Shown: positions 24,679 to 32,731 of the stretch, piece by piece
How the letters are laid out: every line of letters starts with the position of its first letter
How positions within the stretch are numbered: the stretch's first letter is position 1
Assembly (NCBI GenBank): GCA_019117125.1
Contig: DXAL01000021.1
Coordinates: 62,001-126,000 of the forward strand
Direction of reading: 5' to 3'
Length of the DNA stretch: 64,000 nucleotides
From: Candidatus Mediterraneibacter merdipullorum
GTDB lineage: Bacteria; Bacillota; Clostridia; Lachnospirales; Lachnospiraceae
Notes under the pieces: generated by a model
Told to the model about the DNA's origin: nothing
Databases searched by the model: none
The model's input: the letters and a program-made list of their open reading frames with translations, nothing else
Made by a program: the position numbers and the translations under genes

Positions 24679-25527
24679 ATGAGCTGTGCAGATCAGATTT
24701 TTATCGATATGTGCCGGGACATCATCGACAACGGCACCAGTACGGAAGGCGAGAAGGTACGCCCGGTGTGGGAGGACGGCACTCCTGCGTACACGGTCAA
24801 GAAATTCGGGGTGGTCAACCGCTATGACCTGTCGAAAGAATTTCCGGCGCTGACGCTGCGCCGCACAGCCATCAAAAGCTGTGTGGATGAGATGCTCTGG
24901 ATCTGGCAGAAGAAGTCTAATAATGTACATGAACTCCGCAGCCATATCTGGGACAGCTGGGCGGACGAGACAGGCTCCATCGGCAAGGCGTACGGCTATC
25001 AGATGGGCGTGAAACATCAGTACAAAGAAGGTATGATGGACCAGACGGACCGGGTCATCTTCGACCTGAAGAACAACCCCTACAGCCGCCGCATCATGAC
25101 GAACATCTACGTGCATCAGGACCTCCACGAGATGCATCTGTATCCGTGCGCGTACAGTATGACGTTCAATGTGACGAAAGAAAAGGACAGCGATGTGCTG
25201 ACATTAAACGGGATACTCAACCAGCGCTCCCAGGATGTGCTTGCGGCAAATAACTGGAATGTGTGTCAGTATGCGGTGCTTATCTATATGCTGGCGCAGG
25301 TGTGCGGCATGAAGCCGGGCGAGCTGGTGCATGTGATTGCGGACGCGCATATTTATGACCGGCATATTCCGATGATAGAGGAACTGATATCCAGAGAGCC
25401 TTATCCGGCGCCGAAATTCTGGCTGAACCCGGAAGTGAAGGACTTCTATGACTTTACGCCGGACGACGTAAGACTCGATGATTACCAGACACATCCGCAG
25501 ATCAAAGATATTCCGATCGCGGTGTAG
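24679..25527 (+). CDS. thyA: Thymidylate synthase ThyA, divergent branch
   Basis: 282 residues. Converts dUMP and methylene-tetrahydrofolate to dTMP and dihydrofolate. Core features are kept: catalytic Cys in LYPCAYSMTF, NQRSQDV binding phosphate and Asp, the nucleotide Asn in NNWNVCQY, and ADAHIYDRH for the ribose. But the His that usually follows the catalytic Cys is Ala here, and LGLPFN is AANNWN. So this is a divergent type, yet the folA gene directly after it supports the function, since dihydrofolate must be recycled. SD AAAAAGGAG precedes the ATG. Confidence 0.92.
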   Translation: MSCADQIFIDMCRDIIDNGTSTEGEKVRPVWEDGTPAYTVKKFGVVNRYDLSKEFPALTLRRTAIKSCVDEMLWIWQKKSNNVHELRSHIWDSWADETGSIGKAYGYQMGVKHQYKEGMMDQTDRVIFDLKNNPYSRRIMTNIYVHQDLHEMHLYPCAYSMTFNVTKEKDSDVLTLNGILNQRSQDVLAANNWNVCQYAVLIYMLAQVCGMKPGELVHVIADAHIYDRHIPMIEELISREPYPAPKFWLNPEVKDFYDFTPDDVRLDDYQTHPQIKDIPIAV

Positions 25528-25545
25528 CGGAAAGGAGCAGGAATC

Positions 25546-26040
25546 ATGAAAGCAATCGCATCAGCAGATAAAAACTGGGGCATCGGTTACCGGAACCGTC
25601 TGCTCGTGAGCATCCCGTCGGATATGAAGTTTTTCCGTCAGACGACCACGGGCAAAGTCGTGGTGATGGGCAGGAAGACGCTGGAAAGCTTCCCCAACGG
25701 GATGCCGCTGAAAAACCGGACGAACATCGTACTGACGTCCAACAGGGATTATCAGGCAAAGGGCGCGGTCATCGTCCATACGGAAGAGGAACTTCTGGAA
25801 GAACTGAAGAACTATGACAGTGACGACATCTATATCATTGGAGGCGAAAGCGTCTACCGCATGATGCTGCCGTACTGCGACACGGCGCTTGTCACAAAGA
25901 TTGACCACGCCTTTCAGGCGGATGCTTATTTCCCGGACCTGGACGCCATGGACGACTGGGAGATGACAGAAGAAAGTGAGGAGCAGACCTGTTTTGACCT
26001 GGAATTCTGTTTTACGAAATATGAACGGAAAACATCATAA
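25546..26040 (+). CDS. folA: Dihydrofolate reductase
   Basis: 164 residues. Reduces dihydrofolate to tetrahydrofolate with NADPH, closing the cycle opened by ThyA 18 bases upstream. Visible motifs: N-terminal ASADKNWGIGYRNRLLVSIPSDMKFF with the active-site acid in IPSDMKFFR, VVMGRKTLESFP for NADPH, and IYIIGGESVYR. AAAGGAGCAGG precedes the ATG. The end overlaps the zinc-binding protein gene by 20 bases. Confidence 0.95.
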   Translation: MKAIASADKNWGIGYRNRLLVSIPSDMKFFRQTTTGKVVVMGRKTLESFPNGMPLKNRTNIVLTSNRDYQAKGAVIVHTEEELLEELKNYDSDDIYIIGGESVYRMMLPYCDTALVTKIDHAFQADAYFPDLDAMDDWEMTEESEEQTCFDLEFCFTKYERKTS

Positions 26041-27112
26041 GCCGTCGGTTAGAAAGCGGGCAGCAGTCGTGCTGTCCGTTCTGTCTGTCGTGTGTGCTGT
26101 CCTGTTCTGCGGCGGATGCGCGGAACAGGGAAAGGGTGCAGAGGACAGCGCACAGAGTGCTCCGGGAGAGAGCGCATCTGTAGAGGGCAAAGAGACACGG
26201 GAGCCTGCCGGGGGCGACAGACTCCGCGTGGTCACCACCATCTTTCCACCCTATGATTTTGTGCGGGAAGTGGCAGGGGAGCAGGCGGACCTGCAGATGC
26301 TTTTAAAGCCCGGGGAGGAGAGCCATTCCTATGAACCGACGCCCCGGGACATCATCGCCATCCAGGAGTGTGATGCCTTCATCTACACCGGCGGGGAGAA
26401 CGATGTGTGGGTGGAGGATATCTTAAGCTCCATGCCCGACGGAGACCGTCTGACCCTGCGGCTGACGGACTGTGTGGAGACGGTGGAAGAAGAACATGTG
26501 GAAGGCATGAAAGAGTCCGGCGGGCACGGGCACGAGGAAGATGCGTCGGATGCAGGTCATGGGGATGAGCCCGAGTCGGTCCATGAGATCGACGAGCATG
26601 TGTGGACTTCGCCGGTCAATGCCTCAGAGATCGTAGGGGAAATCTGCGCACTGCTCTGCCGGGCAGACCCGGAGAACAGCGGGATATACCAGGAAAATGC
26701 CGCTGCTTATCAGGAAGAGCTGTCTGCGCTGGACGGGCAGTTCCGGGACGTGGTGTCCCATGCAGAGCGCCATGTGCTCATCTTTGGCGACCGGTTCCCC
26801 TTCCGGTATTTTGCCGATGAATACGGTCTTGATTATTATGCCGCGTTTCCGGGCTGTGCGGGGGATACCGAACCGAGCGCCGCGACCATGGCCTTCCTGA
26901 TACAGAAGGCGGAGGAAGAACATGTGCCCGCAGTGCTGAAGATGGAGCTGAGCAATGATGACATCGCAGATGCCATCGCCGAGGCGGCAGGCACCAAAGT
27001 GCGGGTATTTTACAGCTGCCACAATCTGTCGGCAGATGATTTTGAACAGGGTGAGACCTATCTGTCCATGATGCAGAAAAATGTTGAGACACTCAAGGAG
27101 GTCCTGAACTGA
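26021..27112 (+). CDS. znuA: Zinc (or manganese) ABC transporter substrate-binding lipoprotein
   Basis: 363 residues. Lipoprotein signal with lipobox LFCGGC, a low-complexity linker, then a cluster A-I metal-binding protein (RVVTTIFPPYDFVREVAGEQADLQMLLKPGEESHSYEPTPRDI). A His/Asp/Glu-rich loop (about residues 166-190: HGHEEDASDAGHGDE) is typical of zinc rather than manganese binders. Further ligand candidates are in EIDEHVWTSP and FGDRFPFRYF. No strong SD precedes the ATG, which lies within folA, so translation is probably coupled. Zinc specificity is inferred. Confidence 0.88.
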   Translation: MNGKHHKPSVRKRAAVVLSVLSVVCAVLFCGGCAEQGKGAEDSAQSAPGESASVEGKETREPAGGDRLRVVTTIFPPYDFVREVAGEQADLQMLLKPGEESHSYEPTPRDIIAIQECDAFIYTGGENDVWVEDILSSMPDGDRLTLRLTDCVETVEEEHVEGMKESGGHGHEEDASDAGHGDEPESVHEIDEHVWTSPVNASEIVGEICALLCRADPENSGIYQENAAAYQEELSALDGQFRDVVSHAERHVLIFGDRFPFRYFADEYGLDYYAAFPGCAGDTEPSAATMAFLIQKAEEEHVPAVLKMELSNDDIADAIAEAAGTKVRVFYSCHNLSADDFEQGETYLSMMQKNVETLKEVLN

Positions 27113-27816
27113 TGGCTCTGATAAAATGTGAACATGTATCCATTGGCTACGAAGGGCAGATGGTGGTAAAAGACCTGGATTTCCAGATTGAGCAGGGGGA
27201 CTATCTCTGTATCGTGGGGGAAAACGGTTCCGGCAAAAGCACGCTGGTGCGCAGCCTTCTCGGGCTGAAACATACGGAGAAAGGGCGCATCCTGTACGGA
27301 GACGGGCTGAAGCGGACGGAGATTGGCTATCTGCCCCAGCAGACAGAGGTGCAGAAAGATTTCCCTGCCAGCGTCTATGAAGTGGTGCGCTCCGGCAGAC
27401 TCAACAGCCGTGGATTTCATCCCTTTTACACAGCGGCGGACAAGAAAGCCGCCATCGAAAAGATGGAGCTGCTGGGAATCCGGGAATTGTCCCGGCAGTG
27501 TTTCCGGGACCTTTCCGGGGGACAGAAGCAGCGGGTGCTCCTGGCGCGGGCGCTGTGCGCGACGAAGAGCCTTCTGCTCCTGGACGAGCCGGTGACCGGT
27601 CTGGACCCCATCGTGACCGGAGAGTTCTATCAGCTTATCCGGCGCATCAACCGGGAGTCCGGTATCGCGGTGGTGATGGTGTCCCACGACATCGGAAGCG
27701 CGGTAAAAGATGCCAGCCACATCCTGCATCTGCAGGAGACGGCGCTTTTCTTCGGGACGACGGAAGCATATAAGAAGAGCCCGGTGGGCAGAAGATTTCT
27801 GGGAGGTGCGGACTGA
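27112..27816 (+). CDS. znuC: Zinc/manganese ABC transporter ATP-binding protein
   Basis: 234 residues. Walker A GENGSGKS, Q-loop YLPQQTEVQKDFPASVYEVV, signature DLSGGQKQRVLLARAL, Walker B LLLLDEPVTGLDP and H-loop VSHD. The Q-loop sequence is typical of metal (ZnuC/MntB) ATPases. It drives uptake with the binding protein and permease encoded on either side. Start and stop overlap both neighbours (TGATG). Confidence 0.93.
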   Translation: MALIKCEHVSIGYEGQMVVKDLDFQIEQGDYLCIVGENGSGKSTLVRSLLGLKHTEKGRILYGDGLKRTEIGYLPQQTEVQKDFPASVYEVVRSGRLNSRGFHPFYTAADKKAAIEKMELLGIRELSRQCFRDLSGGQKQRVLLARALCATKSLLLLDEPVTGLDPIVTGEFYQLIRRINRESGIAVVMVSHDIGSAVKDASHILHLQETALFFGTTEAYKKSPVGRRFLGGAD

Positions 27817-28640
27817 TGGATACGATCATGGAAATGCTTTCCTATCCCTTCATGGTGCGCGCCTTCGTGGTGGGCTCTCTGGTGGCGCTCTGTTCCGCCC
27901 TCCTTGGTGTGAGCCTGGTGCTCAAGCGGTACTCCATGATCGGAGACGGTCTATCCCATGTGGGGTTCGGCGCTCTGGCAGTGGCTGCGGCTCTGAACCT
28001 GGCGCCTCTTACGGCGGCGATACCGGTAGTCATCCTGGCAGCGGTGCTGCTCCTGCGCATCCGAAGCAGCAGCCGGATCAAAGGGGACGCGGCAATCGCC
28101 CTGATATCCACCAGCTCCCTGGCGGTGGGCGTGATGGTCATCTCCATGACGACCGGGATGAACACGGATGTGTATAATTATATGTTCGGCAGCATCCTCG
28201 CCATGAGCGATGAGGATTTGGTCTTAAGCGCGGTGATGGCAGTGCTGGTGCTCATGCTCTTTGTGTTTTCCTATCACAAGATATTTGCCATCACATTCGA
28301 CGAAACGTTTGCCCGGGCAACGGGCGTGAAGGCGGATTTTTACAATACGCTCATCGCGGTGCTCACGGCGGTGACGATCGTGCTGGGGATGCGGATGATG
28401 GGAGCCCTCCTTATCTCCAGCCTCATCATCTTCCCGGCGTTGACATCCATGCGGGTGTGCCGGACATTCCGGGGCGTGATGGTAAGCGCGGCAGTAGTCT
28501 CTGTCGTCTGCCTGACTGTCGGCATCACAGTCTCCTATGTATGGGCGACGCCGGCTGGGGCGAGCGTTGTCATGGCGAACATCGCGGCGCTCATTGTCTA
28601 CTCGTTCATCGGATGGCTGAAAAACAGGGGCGCGGTATGA
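27816..28640 (+). CDS. znuB: Zinc/manganese ABC transporter permease
   Basis: 274 residues, about eight membrane segments, ABC-3 metal permease family: KRYSMIGDGLSHVGFGALAV near residue 32 and ARATGVKADFYN are characteristic. It forms the membrane channel for the metal. Last gene of the thyA-folA-znuACB run; the following symporter starts 34 bases on with its own SD. Confidence 0.93.
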   Translation: MDTIMEMLSYPFMVRAFVVGSLVALCSALLGVSLVLKRYSMIGDGLSHVGFGALAVAAALNLAPLTAAIPVVILAAVLLLRIRSSSRIKGDAAIALISTSSLAVGVMVISMTTGMNTDVYNYMFGSILAMSDEDLVLSAVMAVLVLMLFVFSYHKIFAITFDETFARATGVKADFYNTLIAVLTAVTIVLGMRMMGALLISSLIIFPALTSMRVCRTFRGVMVSAAVVSVVCLTVGITVSYVWATPAGASVVMANIAALIVYSFIGWLKNRGAV

Positions 28641-28674
28641 CGGGTGCCTGCCCTTAAAATGAAAGGATAAAGAA

Positions 28675-30153
28675 ATGGCGTTATTTCGTACAGTTTACAA
28701 TATACTCTGGGGCGACCTCATCACAATTCCCCTGCCGGGCGGCAGCAACCTTGGCATTTCCCTCCTGGTGCTCATCCTGATCCCGGCGGGACTTTACTTC
28801 ACGGTACGGACCCGGTTCCTTCCGTTCCGGCTCTTCCCGGAGATGATAAAGGTCACATTGGAGAATAACAGGAAAACAGGAGAAAAAGAGCGGGACAGCA
28901 TCTCCGGTGTCCAGGCGCTTATCGTCTCCACGGCATGCCGCGTGGGCATGGGAAATCTGGTGGGCGTGGTGGCAGCTATCTCAGCCGGCGGAGCAGGCGC
29001 GGTGTTCTGGATGTGGGAGATCGCCCTTGTGGGCTCCTCCACCGCGTTTATCGAGGCGACGCTTGCCCAGCTCTACAAGGAGAAAGACCCGCTCTACGGA
29101 GGATACCGGGGCGGTCCGGCGTATTATATCCATGCATTTTACAACGAGCGCAGAGCGAAGAAACAAAGAGACAGGGAGCAGGATGCCGGAGCGTCTGCGA
29201 CGGCTTCCTCTGCCGGAAACGGCGCCGGCAGGGGCAGGAAATCCATCCTTGCCATTCTCTTTGCCATCTCCGGTCTCATCTGCTGGTGCGGCATCAGCCA
29301 GGTCATCAGCAATTCCATATCCTCATCCTTTGAAAATGCATTCCATGTGCCGCCGCTTTACTCTACCATTGTCCTTGTCGTGGTGGCAGCCATCATCGTG
29401 CTGCGGAAAAATGCGACAGTAAAAGTACTGGATATCATGGTGCCGGTCATGGCCGCCTGCTATTTCTTTATCACGCTGTTCATCATTGTGAAAAATGCAG
29501 GTCAGCTTCCGGATGTGTTCGAGCGCATCTTCGCCGAGGCGTTTGGCATCCGTCAGGTCGTGGGCGGCGGCATCGGGGCGGTCATCATGAACGGCGCAAA
29601 GCGCGGGCTCTTCTCCAATGAGGCGGGCTCCGGTTCCGCGCCCTGTGCGGCTGCTGCAGCGGACATCAGCCATCCGGCAAAAGAAGGACTTTTGCAGGCA
29701 CTGGGCGTCTTTATCGATACGCTGCTCATCTGTACCTGCTCGGCAATGATCATGCTGCTGACGCCGGAGGCGCTGACGAAAGGACTGGAAGGCATGGACC
29801 TTCTGCAGACTGCCATGCAGTATCATCTTGGTGAATTCGGCGTGGTTTTCATCGCGGTCATCCTGTGGCTGTTCAGCTTTTCCACCTTCCTGGGCATCCT
29901 CTTTTATGCCCGCCCGAATGTGGCGTATCTCTTTGGCGATAACTGGCTTTCCCAGACGCTCTATAAGGTGCTGGCGCTTGTCATGCTCTTTATCGGCGGT
30001 CTGGCGGCGTACCAGTTCGTCTGGGACCTGGGCGACGTGGGCGTGGGTCTGATGACGGTCTTCAATATGATCGCGCTCATCCCGCTGGCGCCGAGAGCGC
30101 TGGCAGCGCTCAGAGACTATGAGCGGAATGGCATGAAAAAAAGTAAAAAATAA
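28675..30153 (+). CDS. Alanine/glycine:cation symporter (AGCS family)
   Basis: 492 residues with about eleven membrane segments. Family signatures: VSTACRVGMGNLVGVVAAISAGGAGAVFWMW and GAKRGLFSNEAGSGSAPCAAAAADISHP. Takes up alanine or glycine with Na+ or H+. A loop at about residues 160-185 is a Lys/Arg then Ala/Gly-rich insertion (KKQRDREQDAGASATASSAG) not needed for the fold. AAAGGA precedes the ATG. Confidence 0.92.
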   Translation: MALFRTVYNILWGDLITIPLPGGSNLGISLLVLILIPAGLYFTVRTRFLPFRLFPEMIKVTLENNRKTGEKERDSISGVQALIVSTACRVGMGNLVGVVAAISAGGAGAVFWMWEIALVGSSTAFIEATLAQLYKEKDPLYGGYRGGPAYYIHAFYNERRAKKQRDREQDAGASATASSAGNGAGRGRKSILAILFAISGLICWCGISQVISNSISSSFENAFHVPPLYSTIVLVVVAAIIVLRKNATVKVLDIMVPVMAACYFFITLFIIVKNAGQLPDVFERIFAEAFGIRQVVGGGIGAVIMNGAKRGLFSNEAGSGSAPCAAAAADISHPAKEGLLQALGVFIDTLLICTCSAMIMLLTPEALTKGLEGMDLLQTAMQYHLGEFGVVFIAVILWLFSFSTFLGILFYARPNVAYLFGDNWLSQTLYKVLALVMLFIGGLAAYQFVWDLGDVGVGLMTVFNMIALIPLAPRALAALRDYERNGMKKSKK

Positions 30154-30171
30154 GAAGTGGGGAATGAGGAA

Positions 30172-30342
30172 ATGGAAAGAAGAGGAAGTAAACATTTGAG
30201 AATTGCAGCAATATTGGAACTCCTGCTGGGAGCGGTTCTGATCGCAGGGACGTTTCTGGGGATCGCGGTCAATGTAGTGCTGCTGGTGATCCCGTATTAC
30301 TATTTACATAATGCGTGGCTGAACTTCAAAGATAAAAAATAA
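30172..30342 (+). CDS. Small membrane protein of unknown function
   Basis: 56 residues from the ATG at 30172; a GTG at 30157 would add five. A basic N-terminus (ERRGSKHLR) is followed by one long or two short hydrophobic helices (IAAILELLLGAVLIAG, NVVLLVIPYYYL) and a Lys-rich end. It follows the AGCS symporter by 18 bases with GGGGA about 9 bases upstream, so it is probably translated with it. I do not recognise the family. It could be a small subunit or modulator of the symporter. Confidence 0.55.
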   Translation: MERRGSKHLRIAAILELLLGAVLIAGTFLGIAVNVVLLVIPYYYLHNAWLNFKDKK

Positions 30343-30376
30343 AGCGGTCGATTGTAACAGTCGATGGAACAAAAGG

Positions 30377-30405
30377 TTGTCAATGGCAGGAAAAAGTGGT
30401 ATACT
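30377..30405 (+). promoter_or_regulatory. Promoter of tRNA-Ala
   Basis: TTGTCA (30377-30382), 17 bases, TATACT (30400-30405). It ends 8 bases before the mature tRNA, so the 5' leader would be very short. Confidence 0.72.
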
Positions 30406-30413
30406 CTCCGCAT

Positions 30414-30486
30414 GGGGTATTAGCGCAGCTGGGAGCGCGCCACATTCGCATTGTGGAGGTCACGGGTTCAAATCCCGTATACTCCA
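30414..30486 (+). tRNA. tRNA-Ala (anticodon CGC)
   Basis: 73 bases: acceptor GGGGTAT/ATACTCC with the G3·U70 wobble that marks alanine tRNAs, D stem GCGC/GCGC, anticodon stem CCACA/TGTGG with loop TTCGCAT, T arm ACGGG-TTCAAAT-CCCGT, discriminator A. CCA is not encoded. It reads GCG, a codon abundant in this GC-rich window. Confidence 0.95.
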
Positions 30487-30498
30487 TACATTATGGGG

Positions 30499-30530
30499 AA
30501 TCCGGACTTGTCAAGTCCGGATTTTCTGTT
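30499..30530 (+). terminator. Intrinsic terminator after tRNA-Ala
   Basis: AATCCGGACTT (30499-30509) pairs with AAGTCCGGATT (30513-30523) around a three-base loop, followed by TTCTGTTTCT. Confidence 0.8.
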
Positions 30531-30558
30531 TCTGATTGGTTTTTCTTCTGTTTCCTTC

Positions 30559-30587
30559 TTGAACTGCCCCTGAAAAATATTTATAAT
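30559..30587 (+). promoter_or_regulatory. Promoter of the diguanylate cyclase gene
   Basis: TTGAAC (30559-30564), 17 bases, TATAAT (30582-30587). It leaves a 5' leader of about 100 bases before the ATG at 30693 with GC-rich inverted pieces (GGAGC...GCTCC). No c-di-GMP riboswitch consensus was recognised in it. Confidence 0.72.
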
Positions 30588-30692
30588 ATACCAAAAGGGA
30601 GATTGAAACCCCATTGGGATATAAAACCGCAGCCAGAGCGGGTGAACGGAGCGGCCGCATGCCGGACTGCTCCTGGGAAAGGGGGCGCAGAC

Positions 30693-32069
30693 ATGGAGGG
30701 AACAGGATTTTCCGGGTTTGAGAGTGAAGACGGACGGGAGATGTATCCCGTGCTCGACCGGTTTTTCCACGCATACCTGACAGAACGGGATGTGGAGAAG
30801 ACGCTGTCGCTTGTCTCGGAGAATATCTACAGTCTCGGTACCGGGGAAGAGGAAGTGGCGGTAGACAAGGAAGGATTCGAGCGGCTGCTCCGCATGGAGA
30901 TGTCAGTCATTCCCGGTCCTATCCGGTACCGCATCATGGATTACACAGAGAAGCAGGTGAGGGAAGGTCTGTGGCAGTGCTTCTGCCGGATGGAGACCGC
31001 AGTGGCGCAGAGGCTGGAGGAGCCGGTGTTCTACATGACCCGGCTGACGGCTGTGTTCCGGGAGGAGGAAGGACGGTATCTCGCAGAGTCTCTCCACATG
31101 TCGGAGGCGAGCCGGAACCAGGAGGGCGAGGAGTTCTTCCCGCTCCGGTTCATATCCGGTCAGGCGGCGAAGCTGCAGGCAGAGGCGCAGAGAGGGCTTC
31201 TGGATATCCTGTGCGGGATCATGCCCGGCGGCATCATCGGCGGTTATATCGAGGAAGGATTTCCGCTCTATGTGGTAAATGACACCATGCTTGACATGAT
31301 GGGATATACTTACGAAGAGTTTGTGGAGGATGTGGCCGGGATGGTGATAAATACCATCCACGAGGACGACCGGGAGCGGGTGACAAGAGACGTGTTCCGG
31401 CGCATGGAGGCGGGAAAGGACTATGCCATCGAGTACCGCGTCCGGAGAAAGGACGGGAGCTCCTTCTGGGTCTACGATGTGGGACGCAAAATTACGGCGG
31501 CGGACGGCAGGAGCGCCATCATCAGCGTGCTTTTGGATATCTCCGGCGACGTTCAGAGAAGGAAAAAGCTGGAGGAAGAGTCCGAGACCGATTTCCTGAC
31601 CGGAGTGTACAATCGGAAGGGAGGGGAGACCCTCATCACCCGGCGGCTGGAGAAGGCGGTGCCCTATGTGTTTTTCATGATGGACCTGGACAATTTCAAG
31701 CAGGTAAATGATGTCTACGGTCACGATGAGGGCGACAATATGCTCCACTTCGTCGGACAGCTCCTGAAGAAGTCTTTCCGCCAGACCGATATCGTGACCC
31801 GTGTGGGCGGGGACGAATTCGCGGTGCTCGCATGTCCCTGCGGTGATGTGGACGCCGTCCGGAAGAAGGCGGATCTCATCATCCGGGAGTATGCGGCAGA
31901 GGCGGAAGCGAAATGCCCGAGGAGCCGGACCAGCATCTCCGTGGGCGGCATATACGGGAGCGCTCCGCGGGATTTTCAGGAACTGTACCGGCTGGCGGAT
32001 GAAGTGCTCTACGAGGTGAAGCAGAAAGGGAAAGGACAGTGCAGGATACACCGGCATGACGCGGAGTGA
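30693..32069 (+). CDS. Diguanylate cyclase with SnoaL-like and PAS sensor domains
   Basis: 458 residues. Residues about 15-145 look like a SnoaL/NTF2-type domain (FHAYLTERDVEKTLSLVSENI), about 175-300 form a PAS domain (GGYIEEGFPLYVVNDTMLDMMGY...YRVRRKDGSSFWVYDVGRKI), and the rest is GGDEF with an intact active site (VTRVGGDEFAVLA) preceded by SETDFLTGVYNRKGG and DLDNFKQVNDVYGHDEGD. It should make c-di-GMP in response to an unknown signal. No membrane segment, so probably cytosolic. The ATG at 30693 has GGGGG upstream; the open frame further 5' crosses tRNA-Ala and is not coding. Confidence 0.9.
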   Translation: MEGTGFSGFESEDGREMYPVLDRFFHAYLTERDVEKTLSLVSENIYSLGTGEEEVAVDKEGFERLLRMEMSVIPGPIRYRIMDYTEKQVREGLWQCFCRMETAVAQRLEEPVFYMTRLTAVFREEEGRYLAESLHMSEASRNQEGEEFFPLRFISGQAAKLQAEAQRGLLDILCGIMPGGIIGGYIEEGFPLYVVNDTMLDMMGYTYEEFVEDVAGMVINTIHEDDRERVTRDVFRRMEAGKDYAIEYRVRRKDGSSFWVYDVGRKITAADGRSAIISVLLDISGDVQRRKKLEEESETDFLTGVYNRKGGETLITRRLEKAVPYVFFMMDLDNFKQVNDVYGHDEGDNMLHFVGQLLKKSFRQTDIVTRVGGDEFAVLACPCGDVDAVRKKADLIIREYAAEAEAKCPRSRTSISVGGIYGSAPRDFQELYRLADEVLYEVKQKGKGQCRIHRHDAE

Positions 32070-32085
32070 CGCCCGGCATCGTGAT

Positions 32086-32145
32086 AAAAGACCGGCAGGC
32101 AGATACATCAGAGGGTTTCTGATGTATCTGCCTGCCGGCTTTTCT
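32086..32145. terminator. Bidirectional intrinsic terminator, perfect 21-bp stem
   Basis: The arms at 32092-32112 and 32118-32138 are exactly complementary (beginning CCGGCAGGCAGATACATC), loop of 5. CTTTT follows on plus and CTTTT on minus, so it can end both the cyclase gene and the tmRNA/tRNA-Val transcript. Confidence 0.85.
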
Positions 32146-32154
32146 GACTTCTGA

Positions 32155-32227
32155 TGGAAACAACGGGGCTCGAACCCATGACCTCCCGCTAGTCAGGCGA
32201 GCGCTCTCCCAGCTGAGCTATGTTTCC
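32155..32227 (-). tRNA. tRNA-Val (anticodon GAC)
   Basis: 73 bases on the minus strand: acceptor GGAAACA/TGTTTCC, anticodon stem CTCGC/GCGGG (one T·G pair) with loop CTGACTA, T arm TGGG-TTCGAGC-CCC, discriminator A, CCA not encoded. It lies 77 bases downstream of tmRNA on the same strand and has no obvious promoter of its own, so it is probably cut from the tmRNA transcript. Confidence 0.94.
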
Positions 32228-32246
32228 AAATAGGAAAGAATCTGCT

Positions 32247-32301
32247 GCGGTATCCGGCTGTCCTGCCGCTGTCCGGTGCCGGAGCGGCGGGGAGATACCG
32301 C
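32247..32301 (-). other. GC-rich hairpin between tmRNA and tRNA-Val
   Basis: GCGGTATC (32247-32254) pairs with GATACCGC (32294-32301), and inside it CCTGCCGCT pairs with most of AGCGGCGG. No T-tract follows on the minus strand, so it looks like a processing or stability structure between the two RNAs instead of a full terminator. Confidence 0.5.
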
Positions 32302-32304
32302 GAG

Positions 32305-32646
32305 TGGACCTGGCGGGAATCGAACCCGCGTCCAAAAACCCATCCCATGTACTTCTACTATCATAGTCCGTTCTTTGTCATTCCCTCTGCCGCACGGAAA
32401 CGAACATCCCTGCGGGGTCAGTAGCTTCATGATACGCCTGGCGGCTCAAAGCTTTGCCGTCATCGTTTCTCACATTTTTGATACCGGGTTCCCGACGTGT
32501 GAGTGCATCAGGATCGGTATGCAGCATTTAGGCTGCAGCTAATTCGTAATTATCGTTAGCGTTTAATTTTAAGTTTGCGATTTGACGCATCAGCCTGCGG
32601 ATAGCTTCTCCATCTTCAGAGTCCCTGTCGAAACCAGTACAAGCCC
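32305..32646 (-). ncRNA. ssrA: tmRNA (transfer-messenger RNA)
   Basis: Minus strand. The 5' end GGGCTTGTACTGGTTTCGAC and the 3' end with T arm GCGGG-TTCGATT-CCCGC are typical. Acceptor GGGCTTG (32640-32646) pairs in all seven positions with CAGGTCC (32306-32312), with the G3·U70 alanine identity pair. The tag reading frame runs from the resume codon GCA at 32578 to TAA at 32528 and encodes ANLKLNANDNYELAAA, 16 residues, ending in a protease-recognised Ala-rich tail. It rescues stalled ribosomes with SmpB. CCA is not encoded. Confidence 0.95.
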
Positions 32647-32702
32647 CGGATAAATCAATGCTGTGCAGGGAATGCACGGGTATACCAACGATGTACCTTA
32701 TC

Positions 32703-32731
32703 ATCTTAGTGCCTGGCATGGAAAAAGTCAA
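32703..32731 (-). promoter_or_regulatory. Promoter of tmRNA
   Basis: Minus strand TTGACT (32726-32731), 17 bases, TAAGAT (32703-32708). It would start about 50 bases before the mature 5' end, which RNase P would trim. Confidence 0.65.

Noticed and set aside
30396-30692. 5' extension of the cyclase reading frame upstream of 30693
   Set aside because: It runs through tRNA-Ala and its terminator and the cyclase promoter; the ATG at 30693 with its SD is the likely start.
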